Positions 53,010 through 64,000 of a DNA stretch of 64,000 bases are shown one piece after another. The translations under genes were made by a program, and so were the position numbers. Each line of letters opens with the position of its first letter. The stretch's first letter is position 1. A model generated the notes under the pieces. The model was not told the DNA's origin. It searched no databases and saw only the letters and a list, made by a program, of their open reading frames with translations. This DNA comes from Metaphire vulgaris (lineage: Eukaryota > Annelida > Clitellata > Crassiclitellata > Megascolecidae), in NCBI GenBank assembly GCA_018105865.1, contig CM030859.1, positions 7,392,168 through 7,456,167 on the forward strand, read 5' to 3'.

Positions 53010-53824
53010 CAGTGATGGGTAATTCAATTTCTAATTCTAATTAATTAGCTAATGAATTAGCTATCTGTCTAATTCTAATTCTAATAAATAGCTTGCTAAT
53101 TGTAATTGAAAAGCACAATTAGTTGCCTAATTAGCACACTTGCTTGTGTCAAGTGCTTTGTAACCACGATTCAAACTCAAGTGGATAGAGAGTGCTGAGG
53201 AAGGATATTTTGTTCAAGGACAAATTAAATGTCAAGTAAATTCAGTCTCAAAGCAGATAAACAATACACCTTTGACACCGGCTATGGACAATGACAAATC
53301 AGTCACACCTCAAATTAAGTCCCACAATGATCTATTTCGATATATGGAAGAAACTTTGCTGACGTCAACAGAAACTGAAGAGCTCCAAAGTTACTTATAT
53401 ACTCCAACCAATATGAACACTAATTGTATTTCTTTTTGGGAGGACCATAAATTGAACTTTCCCTGTTTATACCAGCTGCATTTGCAGCATCATATTATAC
53501 CGGCCACATCTGCTGCTATTGAAAGATCATTTAGTGCAGCTGGATTTATTCTTAATGATAGGAGAAAATGAAATCAATTAGATGATACTTTGTTTGAGTC
53601 ACTTTTACTTGCAAAATGCAATTCTGATATAATCTAGATTACGGATGATGAAATTAATTTTCGCCGTTACATTAAAATGCACCGCAATTTTTATCACTGC
53701 ACTTCTAATTGCTAATTCTAATTAAATTAGAAGGTGTCTAATTCTAATTCTAATTAATTGGTTGTGAAATTTTGCTAATTCTAATTCTAATTAATTAGAT
53801 AAACAGGGCAATTACCCATCACTG
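53010..53824 (+). mobile_element. Deleted hAT transposon with transposase remnant
   Basis: TIRs CAGTGATGGGTAATT and AATTACCCATCACTG sit inside a perfect 8-bp duplication CTTCTAAC (53002-53009, 53825-53832). Subterminal arrays of TAATTCTAATT fill both ends. The interior keeps only the C-terminal part of a hAT transposase. The element is 815 bp, so it is an internal deletion derivative that cannot move on its own. Confidence 0.92.
53155..53637 (+). pseudogene. hAT transposase C-terminal fragment
   Basis: The frame reads PRFKLKWIESAEEG (the LDPRFKL region of hAT transposases, with a stop where the Asp would be). It ends in the hAT dimerisation motif HIIPATSAAIERSFSAAGFI, then LNDRRK. A TGA interrupts after RRK, and NQLDDTLFESLLLAKCNSDII continues in the same frame. 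The N-terminal BED finger and most of the catalytic domain are absent. Confidence 0.85.
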
Positions 53825-54181
53825 CTTCTAACTGTCTAAACTGGGTTCATAAAAGTGCCAGTTATAATTTTCAAAATAAAAGACCATCAGTTAAGATATT
53901 TGCTTAAAACAATACCTCCATCCAAATACCGGTATGTCATATATCATTACCATTACTACCTCTGAACAAACCGATATTAGAGACTGCTTAAAACAGTCCA
54001 TAAAACTGATAAAAGCTCTTATCAAAAACCACTTTATGCCACATTGAACCTTTTCAAAGCACAGCTTTAGACCATATACCACAAAGGTTAAATTCTCTCC
54101 ATTAGTTATCACTGGCCTATTGCAATTCACTCAAAAGAAAGTCTGCTCTGTGAAAATACTGACAAATTGCAGAAAGTCAAC

Positions 54182-57100
54182 GTACCGAATTGGCAGCATG
54201 ACGAGATGTAAAACGGGAAAAACCATCTTGAGGTAGGAAACCGGCGCAAATCCAAATCCACAGAGCATTCCAAGCTGCAACAACTGGATGAATGTAAACA
54301 AATGGATTTTCCGTTGTGGCACCGTCCGGATGTAGTGGTTTGGGGGATAAGCAGCCTAAAATACATTAAAGTCTAATGCAGAAATGTCAAAATCATTTCA
54401 TATAGCGGGCCACATACAAGTCTTTGTGGTTGTCGCATGCCGGATTTGTACATACAGTAACATTAACATGAACTACAGTATGCCTATAATGCATAACAGT
54501 ATGCCTATATAAAGAAAATTGTTTCAAACTTTTTTATTTAATATTTGAGTTTCATATATGTAATTTCTGATTTTCATATATGCACTTTTTTGAAACACAC
54601 CTTAAATAAAGTAACTTTGCTTAAACATACAGTTTTTTTCTTGTATTCAGCCACATACAGTACTTGCGGGCCAGATGAAAAGCTTTCACGGGCCGTATCC
54701 GGCCCGCAGGTCATATGTTTGACACCCCTGGCCTAAGAACCAATACGCCATTCAGGCCAGAAAAGCAATCAACCGATTGCAGAAGCTCAGACCATCAGTG
54801 GCAAAGTCATGGTTCCAGAATAGGGGCACCATCACTTGCTTGCTTTCAGGATAACTTGGTTTCATTTGACTAAAGGACTTGAGGGGTGCTGTGAACTTCC
54901 GACCTGGGTCTGTGGCAGAACCCCATCCACAAAATATGTCCGGTAATATTAGATTCAAATCTTAAGCTTTGGAGCATTTGCAGGTTGTATGACAACGACA
55001 TTCACTGTAACCTTCCCATAATAAAATTTCTCATTTGTTTTCATACATTTCACTAGTCTTGGCCATTTGACTGGTCCCTTTGATCCCCCTCACGTACTTA
55101 ATTTTTATCCTCGAACAAATACAGAAATGTGTCATTCAACTCTGGATAACTCCTTATGTGAATTAAATGAAACAGTTCCTTCAAGTGAAATCAGTTGTGT
55201 TTCGTTGTACGAGACAACAATCTCTTTTTCTTCTTTGCAAAAAACAGACCGATGAGAATTTGCCATAGGCATTGCCTATCTTGGGCCACGACATCAAAAC
55301 ATAAAAGCATGCTCAGAGAATATCCAAAGTCTGAAACTGAGGTTCAGTTGTCATCAAAGTGAAAAGCCATTTATACATAAGAAAGTTGAACTCAGATATT
55401 TTCACTTGAATCACCAATTGTACTGGATTCAATCAAAGATCAAATGTCATGCAATCAATATCAAACTCATGGGCGTCCGCACATTATGGCAAGAGGGGGC
55501 ACTTGGCCCCCACCACTTGGAAAATGGAAATATCAATATTTCACATTGAAACTTGAAAATCTTGCTATAATAATAACCGTGACCATTGTGTTAAAATGTG
55601 TTTTGTCCCTCCTGGAAAAATTTATATGGCTTAATCTTGATCATTGCAATGGCTTTGCCCCTCCTGGAAAAATTTTCTGGGCACCCATGATCAAACTTGA
55701 AAAAAAGAACTAAAAGAACCTGTTCAGTTAACAGCAGCATAATCCTTTCGAACAACTGATTACTGTGAAGAGCTGTGATGGCCAGATAGAGAAAGAGACC
55801 GTCCAAGACAGGTCGAGGAATCAACTGCAGCTGATCGATAAACTGAAGAGACAGTCCGATCATAACATGCGATACGATTCCCGTTACGCGCGTCTCTCGC
55901 ACACACACAATTCTGGAAATAAAAAATTAGGTCAACTGCAATTTCCAAGGAAATGTCAAGATATTCAATCGAATGGCAAGAGACAGAATTGGAATTAATC
56001 ACCTCCATCGTTGATTTAATTGAGATTTTGACCGAAGCAAAATCTATTTCTACGTTTGACTAATTTAACAGAAACGCCATTTCTAACTCACACTGTCAAT
56101 GTGACAGCTTAATGATATTGAAGATGGGGGGAGGGGATGTTTCAATTAATGAACGCCTCATTTCAAAGTGCATTTGTTTAAACATGGGTATTGCAATTAC
56201 AAATGCTGTAAACTCAGATGTTGTCTGATATGTTTACTTTAAGTGCACACGACCCTGATAGACCCTGTCCTCTTTGTCGGCCATTGCCCTGACGTGAAGG
56301 GGCGAGTGCGGCAATGCGCCGTGAACCATAGGAAGACCGAAGAATGAGAGGAAGGCATTCAGCAATGCAACGACCATCAGGTCCCAGTGGTAAGCTGGAC
56401 CCTTCTTCAACCTTTCGGTAGCAAAACAAGAAATTGGTAAAATCATGTCAATAATGTTAATCATAGCCAGAAAAAGTTTCACATTGCTATGAAACAAGAC
56501 CAATTGCATGGAACAACCAATTAAACAGTTCAAATCAAGTGGCTTAAGAAGCAACTTAGAAAATGTCAGCTCACAAAAATAATCACATGACCTGGGTGAA
56601 GATATATAAGTAATGGCATTATTATCCTCAATATAACTGGAAAAGTAAAATAGGGCTTACTCCATTCTTTCACTTTGACTGTTCTAATGATAATGCACTG
56701 GACAATAGTTAATCATTGCTGGGCACTTAATAAGAATACAACATGCATACAAAATGCCTATTATTATATCATGCAAGGACTCCATGATTATTACTGTATC
56801 CATTATCACAACACAGTAGCTGAATTCAACTCAACTTGCAACTATCCAGTTACACGATAATTACCGGTAAACCACTCTACCAAATATTATCTATAAGATA
56901 TTGGTTAAGTTCTACAAAGTCCCTTGTTTACGGCCTAGCAACAGTATAACAATGAGTACCGGTTGTCAGGGCTGTTGACTATTGCACCTGCGGTATTTTG
57001 GTCCATAAAGAACAGCAGCGAGAGACAGAAGCCCAAACCCATTGCTCCCAAAATGGCGGGCCAACCAAGGTCACCGAGAAGAGGAGGAACAAATATGTCC

Positions 57101-60100
57101 TCTCCACTGACATCAAACTTTTTCACTGATATAAATTTAAACACATTAAATTCAGTGCTGCACTTTAATCACAATTAAAAAAATAATCACAATTAAAAAA
57201 TTAAGAGCATCTATTTCTCTAAGAGAATCTGAGCTCGTAAAATTATGACATCACGAGCTTTTGTTTACAGTTAACTGCCATGGATGTTGCTTGTGTTATA
57301 TAATGGCAGTTATGTGTGGTCATATGACTGTGGGGTGGTCATGTGTCTTCCATCTTTTACAGCTTACCAATTAGTGAGTTAGTCATAATCTACAAAGCAA
57401 CAGCAAAAGCAAATCAGATTGTGGAAATTACTAGTTTGGCCAGTTGTAGCATACTGCTAGGAAAGCTGGACACTGAAAATAAAGAAGATGAGTGAAGAAT
57501 TGAAGCCTTTGAAAATGAAAGGATCACGACAAATTCTAAGAGTTTCATGGACAGCAAAAAGAACAAATGAGTGGATACTAGAGCAGGCAGGTGCGACAAG
57601 AAGTCTGCTAAACAACATTAAAAAGGCAAAGTATGTTATTTCAGACACATCAAGAGAAAACAAGGCTCTTGTCTAGAAAAAGAATTAATTCAAGGAACAT
57701 TATCCGGCGGACAATCATGCGGAAGACCAAGAACAGCCTGGCTAGATAACATAACAACATGGACTGGACTCTCTTTTCAAAGCATGATTCGAAAAGCAGA
57801 AGGAGCGACAGAAATGGAGAGACGTGATATATAGTGTAGCCCAACCTCGCATCGAGGATGGCTGAAGAACAGAACAGAACGTCACATTGTTGGAGTTAAC
57901 AGTCAGAAATTAAATCTAGCATTTTTTTCTAAATCACTTATGAAAAAATAGTAGATAATAAGGATGAGAAATCAAAAAGAGTGAAGTACAGTGCAAGATG
58001 ACTAAATCTAACGGCCACTGTTAAACGGGCAGCTTGTATTTAAAGACGCTGGCATAGCGGAATGTGTAGCTTTATACATTGTAAGTACTTCTGATTGTGA
58101 AAGTTGTTCAAAGAAAATGCGATTAATCACTATTAATTATTTTAATCGCACTATTAATCACGATTAAAAAATTAATAATTTCCCAGCACTAATTAAATAG
58201 CAATATTTAAAATGAAAAATCAAAATTTTGGAAAAGCTACAAATGCCAGTATTCTGCAATAGCACTGTAAGAATCTTCTAGCATCTATGGTGCCTTGCTA
58301 TAGACTAGATCATAGAAACCAAAGAGGGAAGACCACAAAGCATATTGTTATGCTTCAGGCTAAAAGAGCTTCACTTCTCTAAATGTCATGAGACACAACA
58401 TCATGTTCTAACGTCTACCGGTACCCCACTGTTCTCACTAAAACTTTTTCATTGACAGGAACCTTTCCATCACTGCAACTATGTTAAGTGGTCATTTTTA
58501 AAACAATTTTATCAAAGGAGACAATGACAATTAAAATGCTCAACTGTTAACACTTGAGAAAGGCACTGGCTAGAATTCTGGCAGCCCACATTGTAGCACT
58601 ACCTTCCAGCATTATCTTAAATGTGGGCTGCCCACATTATAGCCACTGCCTAGAAATGCAACCAACATGATAAGAGTCGAATTACTGAAATAAGCAGCCA
58701 AAGTAAGTTAACAAATCTATTTTAGTTCAGAAAATACAAAAAAATTTGGACATATTTCCTCATCAACATATATTTAACGTTTAACAAGATGCAATTACTA
58801 ACATAATATATAGGTCATAAGATACGGAGAAAATAATTACAGTCAATAACTTGTAACTAATACTTAACTAACAAAAAAAATTAAATATGAGTTGACATCA
58901 TACATAGTGTATGATTAACTATTTAAAATTGAACACAAAATGTTTACCATACTAGTTGTATCAAAACATATTTTCACTTTGAAAGCCCATTAGTTTGGTA
59001 ACTAGCAAGACGAGAAAGAGTTGCCCAAAGGGATATAAAACCCCGTCAGGTAGGCAACTATGTTTCTAGTAATAATTCTGATTATAAACATAGAACAGTG
59101 ATGAAATAATAATAAATAACACATTATGGCAACAGGAGGTGATTACTGTAATCTATCACATGCTATTAAAGAAACCCAAGTTACACAAAAGATGTACGGT
59201 ATGCAATTTATCTATGGAAGGATGCCTATGAAACTGCTCAACCAAATGCTGATGACTGAACATAAATATTCAACAAAAAGCATATAGTATTTAATTTTTG
59301 AAACGCTTTCCTGCAAAATATTTGGCATAAATTCAGGATAGCATATGAATAACAGTGATCTAGAATCTTAAACAGCAGGTAAAAAATGGTAAAAAAGGTA
59401 AAGGCAGTCCCATACTTGAACGAGTGAGTGTAGGGGCGGCGCTGATCTCCAGTTACTAAGCAAGCAGCAATGCAGGTGGCTTATGCCATTAATCTAGAGT
59501 AGGTTGCCATTACTTTCTCTACACCCATGTTTTACCTTCACAGCTTAATGCTGCTACCAAATGGGCATAAAATAATAGCAAAAGAAATTCAAGTAATTAA
59601 CTTTTCCACACATCAATCAAAGCTTTGCAATCCCCATTTATGTTCAGTTGTTAACTGTGGCCAAAATTTGAAAACATTCAGTATCCTTGTACTCAGTGGA
59701 ATATTTATCATAAATCAATGTATTTTCTAAACTCTGTAATATCACTGAAAATTGAATCAGGTGAAAATAAATATTTAGTAGAGCCCTGAATTATTTGCTA
59801 ACTTTGTATCCACACTTCAAATTATTTTCTATGATCTTCATTGATAGCATATCCAGGTTTTCTAATTTAATCAAAACATATTGCAGCAATGCAAGACACG
59901 ATATGCACACTGTTTTTAAATGGGTTCTTGCAAAGGATAAACACAATAAAACATGCCCTATGCTGATCAACAATTAATTAAATTGTAAGTTCAAAACATA
60001 AATGACATTGTCACTCACAGGCATTTCAACATCATGACAGGAAAGACACTTGAGGCAGTTCAACTGCTTTGTTTTTGCCAGTGACATTTTTGCACAAATT

Positions 60101-63100
60101 TCTTGCAGTTTTGTGTATTCTGAGGCTTTAGATTGGTTTGACCTCATCCTCAATCTCAATGACCATAAAAAGTTGCCTGTACTAAGATAAGGAACAAAAA
60201 TTCAATGATCTATCCAATCCAAAGAATATTTTTGCTTGTTAGCACTTCTGAAAGAAGAATGTGTCTGAGTTTTAAAATACTCTATTGGGGTGGTAGCTAA
60301 ATACTCGGATATTTTCAAAAAAGAAATACCATTAGCATTCTTTTATGTTTCAATAAATTAGGATCTTCCATAAATAATCAGCTCCTTCGACACACATCTC
60401 GGGGTGTATGCCACTGGCGTAGCCACGGGGGCATGGGTGCCGGACCCCCTATTGTGACTGGAACCGGCTATGGGATTTGCAAAAAACGGTTGAGAAATTT
60501 GGGGGTAGGTAGCATAATCAAAGAGAATACATGAAAAAAGAATATCCGAAGAACTCCCTGATGTGCTTTTTTACTCATCAGAGACTTTTTACCCAAAAAT
60601 GTCAATGTGCCTCCCTATTCTGGATCCCTAACTATGCCACCGAGTGCCTGGTACATGCTACGGTGTTAATGCCACAAATTCACACATCTGGACGGTAGGG
60701 AGAGACTGCCAAGACAGGGATCTAAGAACTTATAATTAGGTCACTCGTTTGTCAGCAAAGATCAATAAAATAATTCTAACACAGGATATGATAAGGAAAG
60801 GTACTTTCTGCTAACGACAACATACAATTGGCAAACCACTGTAAGAGAAGCCTTTGACTTGTTTTCATCATGTCTGACCAATTATAAATGACAGTTAAAA
60901 TCAAGTGACACAGAATTTGATGCATAACTGGAAACACTCATGTTCTTAGCTATACATCAAAAACATCTGTGCAAAAGATAAATTCAAGACAAAATATTTT
61001 ACAAACTATTTCCAGTTGATTCCTTTTGATCAAACCTGGTATTTAAATCATTGGTTGCTTACATTGAATGGTAACTTAGTTTTGCATACGTATTAGACAT
61101 TTCTGAAAATAAAGTATGCATTAGAACTTTGTTATAAACGTGCTTAATGGGTCTGTAAAATTTTGTACATTATATCCGAGGTATATTATATCCATTACCA
61201 TCCAATACAGTAGCACATCACACAGGACCGTACATTGTGATATGTTATAACCAAGGATGTGTTATAACCAAGTCCATTATATTGAAATTCTACTGTAATC
61301 ATAAATATCAATTATAAGTACTAGGCCAACATTGATTTTAAATGTTGACCTTATCCAGCTTTGGATCTCTAGATAGCATTAAGCGTACATGGGTTTAAAA
61401 TTTTGGCATTTGTACATTGGTTTTACATTTTCTGTCAGGGGTGAGTTACTGGGAGTGAGTTGTCTGGGATGTGATGTACCCGGATATAAATTTGTCTGGG
61501 GTGAGTTACTGGGGGCAAGTTACTGGGGGGCGATTTGTCTGTAAACCATGATATCCTCACTTACTTAATCTGAAACCTGATAAACTCTTATCCTTATTCG
61601 ATGGGAGATAATTAAAATCTGAAGGACATAGGTAACATATGACAATAGTGAGCTCTAGTATCCTAGAAATGAATGCAAATTACAAAGACAATTGTAAACT
61701 AAATATCTGTCTTACTTACATTTGACATCTTGAAAGACGTATGAGCCGAAGAAAGACATTAAAATGACAGACACAGGCAAAGCACAATCAGCCAATAACT
61801 CCCTTTTACTGGCATTTAGGAATGGGCTACAATCAAATCCAATACATCAGCATAATCACATAGCAATCAATACATCAAAGGCTTTGTAGAAACTTCAAAT
61901 GTATTGTGTGCACAGTCAAACCAATTGGGTACCGATAATACAAGTCTTCTCAATTTCATTTTTTACACTAGCATCAATGACCTACCCATCTCTTGTTTAT
62001 CTTGATTCCGCTTAATATCACTTAATCTGAACAGACTCTTTAATGCAACATTAAGTGAGTTCCTTTGTAAATGAATATTTAACATTTAAAATTATTTTAA
62101 ATTTAAAACAGATACGAACGGAAGAACATGACCTACGTCTTTGTGAAGTTGTACAGAGAGAGACCAAGCCAAACGGTTCCCAGCATAAGCAGGAGGTACA
62201 AGAGACTGTTTTCTCGCAGGCATTCACTTGCAATTGAGGTTGAATTGCTTTCTGTATTATTAGAAGCCACCAAACGAATCAGTTCATCGGCGGAATGACT
62301 CACCGACTGGTCAGAACGATTCTCAGAACATTTGGGGGCGTTGTAATTTTCACGAAAGTCTAAGAAATGACAAAATCATAGGTTTTAAAAATGCATTGAT
62401 GCTTATCTTGTCCTTAATGTCTTCATTTTAATATTATCTTCACAACCATTGATTCTGCTGCTATAAGGGTAAGTCACTCCAATACTCGATAGTGCAGAGG
62501 GTCCGGCTCTGATCACTGTGGGCAAGCAAGGCAAGCAGCACAGCAACATAGATAGCTTATGCCATTAATCCAAAATAGTTTGCCATTGCTTTTGCCATAC
62601 CCGTGTTTTACCTTTGCTACCAATTTATCGATGCCTAAGCGATGAACAGCTTGGTTGGCCGCCGGCACCACGACTCAATCTTGGGACAGTCACCCGTCCA
62701 AGTGCGAGCCGTGCTCAACATTGCTTAACTTTGGTGTTCAAATGGGAACCAGTTGTACAATGACAAGTCAGAAGACTTACTCATGACCATCAGACAATAT
62801 TTTAAAAAATCATAAATAATATACCTGTCAGAGCATCATATGTAGATGCATCATCAATGCAATCACTATTATTATATTACCAGTATCATTGTCATCACCA
62901 TTGCCGTCATAGTCGTCATCTTCTTAAGATAATCAATACAGCAATATTTAGCAGTAATAATCATCAATGACTAAGACCATTTTCATAATAGTTTGACTTT
63001 AAATATTACAGTATCACTGTTGTACACAGCCTTGTCGACATCAGCTCTTAAGCCTAGGTTTAAAATGACCTGAAAACAGCAATCATGAATTTCATTCAGC

Positions 63101-63347
63101 CCAATGATTTCAATTTTCTCATTTATCAAACTCACATTATGATAAAGAGAAAATCAACTCGGCAGAAAGTCAAGAAATATGTCACGATCTATTCTACTTT
63201 GATCAATGCTGAGGAAATGATGGATTGGCAAAGAGAAGACGAAATTAGATTTATGAAAATAAATAGTCCTTACTCGATACAACGTCCTTGAATGCATCAA
63301 AGGCAAATGCCACTGAAATGAAGACGGCAAAAATCTCCTCAGTTGAC
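54182..63347 (-). CDS. SLC4A11: SLC4A11-type transporter, partial (seven exons; N-terminal part off window, C-terminus not found)
   Basis: Multi-pass membrane transporter of the SLC4 family; the closest recalled relative is SLC4A11 (borate-transporter-like, conducting H+/OH-, NH3 or water in vertebrates). Exons on the minus strand, in order: 63347-63274, 62359-62137, 61826-61720, 57125-56960, 56411-56238, 55912-55720, 54355-54182. All six junctions join in frame. Diagnostic motifs in order: [152 protein letters not shown]. The long extracellular loop encoded at 62.2-62.35 kb has several N-glycosylation sequons (NNT, NST). The last exon ends in a weak donor (GTTGAC). If it is not used, the frame runs to a stop at 54131-54133 and the usual LLPRIIEAKYLDV tail is lost. 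About 370 residues are seen. Confidence 0.9.
54379..54730. mobile_element. hAT-type MITE next to an SLC4A11 splice acceptor
   Basis: The right end TTTGACACCCCTG is the common hAT terminus (CAGGGGTGTCAAA). The left end CAGAAATGTCAAAATC is a diverged partner. GCGGGCC-rich subterminal blocks occur at both sides. Flanks GTCTAATG and GCCTAAGA agree at 5 of 8 only. The left end is 23 bp upstream of the acceptor of the exon starting at 54355. Confidence 0.6.
55468..55689. mobile_element. 222-bp MITE in an SLC4A11 intron
   Basis: Ends CATGGGCGTCCGCA and TCTGGGCACCCATG; perfect 8-bp duplication ATCAAACT (55460-55467 and 55690-55697). It lies about 30 bp downstream of the donor at 55720. Confidence 0.85.
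57153..58191. mobile_element. Possible hAT element with AATTAAAAAATTAAT ends, near an SLC4A11 acceptor
   Basis: The left end CAGTGCTGCACTTTAATCAC and right end CACGATTAAAAAATTAATAATTTCCCAGCACT carry CAGTGCTG/CAGCACT. Flanks ATTAAATT and ATTAAATA agree at 7 of 8. The subterminal AATCACAATTAAAAAA-type repeats are direct rather than inverted, so the assignment is tentative. It encloses a LINE fragment. The left end is 27 bp upstream of the exon starting at 57125. Confidence 0.4.
57424..57865 (+). mobile_element. Degenerate LINE ORF2 C-terminus
   Basis: Three frames together give [39 protein letters not shown], then [18 protein letters not shown] and [17 protein letters not shown] before a stop at 57863. 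This is the usual C-terminus of a reverse transcriptase of this LINE group. Several frameshifts and stops make it a pseudogene. Confidence 0.8.
59396..59545 (-). mobile_element. 5' truncated copy of the 5S-derived SINE
   Basis: Shares the GGTAAAACA(C/T)GGGT start, the ATTAATGGCATAAGC core and the GATCAG-GCC tail with 62466-62640, but lacks the 5S-like part. Confidence 0.65.
60413..60646. mobile_element. CACTGGCGTAGCC-type MITE
   Basis: CACTGGCGTAGCCACGGGGG at the left and CCCTAACTATGCCACCGAGTG at the right are imperfect inverted ends. No flanking duplication was found. Confidence 0.5.
62466..62760 (-). mobile_element. 5S rRNA-derived SINE
   Basis: On the minus strand 62757-62690 reads like 5S rRNA: CACCAAAGTTAAGCAATGTT followed by GCACTTGGACGGGTGAC, which includes the internal promoter A-box and C-box regions. 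The following body (to about 62466) is shared with 59396-59545, which has lost the 5S head. Diverged and fused to unrelated sequence, so not a functional 5S gene. Confidence 0.78.
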
Positions 63348-63870
63348 CTGAAATGTTTCATGTTTTCATAAATTAATTAATTAATCAGTGTCAATCTATC
63401 CCAGATCTGCTACTTTGCATCACTCATAAAAGCCAAAATTTAGAAATACTTCATCAAATCAACAAATTCACCGTAAGCATCACCTCCTTCATCAATAATT
63501 CTGGGTTCCTTAACACATGAAACACCCAATAACCAACGGACCAGTAAATCATAATGATCAGTCGTGGCACACCTAGTAATTAATGGTCCCAATCCTTGAG
63601 AAAAAGAGAATTTAATACAACCTCATTCGAGACAATTTGCTGGTAACTTCACAATTTATCAGATGTGATGAGATTTAGAAGATGAAGGGGGAGTTTTTCT
63701 TAGTTTCCAAATTTTATAGAAAGAATTATCTGCATTGTTTTGAATTTTGAAAAAGTAGTGTGCTTATCCATCATTTATCAAATTATGAGAATTGAAACAA
63801 TGTCGCCAAAAGACCAAACACAACTTTAAGAATATTGCGGCAAATAAAAGGTAAGAACCTTTCTACCTAT

Positions 63871-64000
63871 TCTCAAAAAGTGCAAACTGACTTTCCGTAT
63901 ATTCCGTCTACAAGCTCTGGATTTTCATAAATACTTTTCCTGGGCATGGGCACCACATATTGGGACAAAGTCAGTTTGCACGTTTTGAGAATAGGTAAAA
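63871..64000. mobile_element. Palindromic repeat at the window edge
   Basis: CCTATTCTCAAAAAGTGCAA (from 63877) and TTGCACGTTTTGAGAATAGG (ending near 63996) are inverted copies, continuing into GACTTTC/CAAAGTC. Together they form a fold-back of about 125 bp. It may extend beyond the window. Confidence 0.6.

Larger units (their letters stand above)
58200..61719. other. SLC4A11 intron sequence
   Basis: Part of the long intron 57126-61719. It holds the truncated 5S-type SINE (59396), the MITE at 60413 and GAGTTACTGGG/TTGTCTGGG repeats at 61437-61540. Nothing else recognised. Confidence 0.6.

Noticed and set aside
54752..54958. 68-codon minus-strand frame ([13 protein letters not shown]...) as an SLC4A11 exon
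   Set aside because: No similarity to the SLC4 family, and the exons on either side join in frame without it.
62690..62757. 5S rRNA gene
   Set aside because: Only about 68 bases match, with substitutions, and they run into a SINE body.

Overview
The window is eukaryotic, from an animal. Two genes with many introns and good GT/AG splice sites sit in a transposon- and microsatellite-rich background. There are no operons, Shine-Dalgarno sites or CRISPR arrays. The species cannot be fixed from sequence alone. The repeat content (many hAT-type miniature elements, piggyBac, LINE 3' ends, SINEs derived from tRNA and from 5S rRNA) suggests a marine invertebrate, possibly a deuterostome; this is inference.

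Layout. 1-24.5 kb has no recognisable host gene. It is a mosaic of small terminal-inverted-repeat (TIR) elements, nested hAT elements and very long simple repeats (two GATA arrays, CTT, ACT, AATC). 24.73-39.26 kb (+) is a complete SPTLC1 gene, serine palmitoyltransferase subunit 1, in 15 coding exons. Its introns hold a piggyBac element, LINE pieces and MITEs. 39.3-44.4 kb is AT-rich and featureless. 45.5-48.2 kb is a hAT element with a perfect 8-bp target duplication; it carries a decayed chimera of two host genes, DNAJC9-like then UBXN1-like. 49.4-50 kb is a LINE 3' end. 53.0-53.8 kb is a hAT element with a transposase remnant. 54.2 kb to beyond the right edge (-) holds seven exons of an SLC4A11-type transporter gene, which converges on SPTLC1.

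Main observations. (1) The two GATA arrays (6.3-7.56 and 10.4-11.36 kb) are one array split by a 2.85-kb hAT element, because ATAGAGAC flanks the element exactly. (2) The 45.5-48.2 kb hAT element looks like a gene-capturing transposon that holds a fused DNAJC9/UBXN1 sequence and two later nested insertions. (3) 20.92-21.40 kb is a ghost copy of 21.41-21.95 kb in which the non-matching stretches are replaced by AATTA/AATCA repeat, which points to an assembly artefact. (4) Two hAT-like insertions lie 23 and 27 bp upstream of SLC4A11 splice acceptors. (5) The palindrome TAGGCCTA occurs about 19 times against about one expected.

All work was by eye: splice junctions were checked for reading-frame continuity and transposon ends for target-site duplications. 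No database search was possible.
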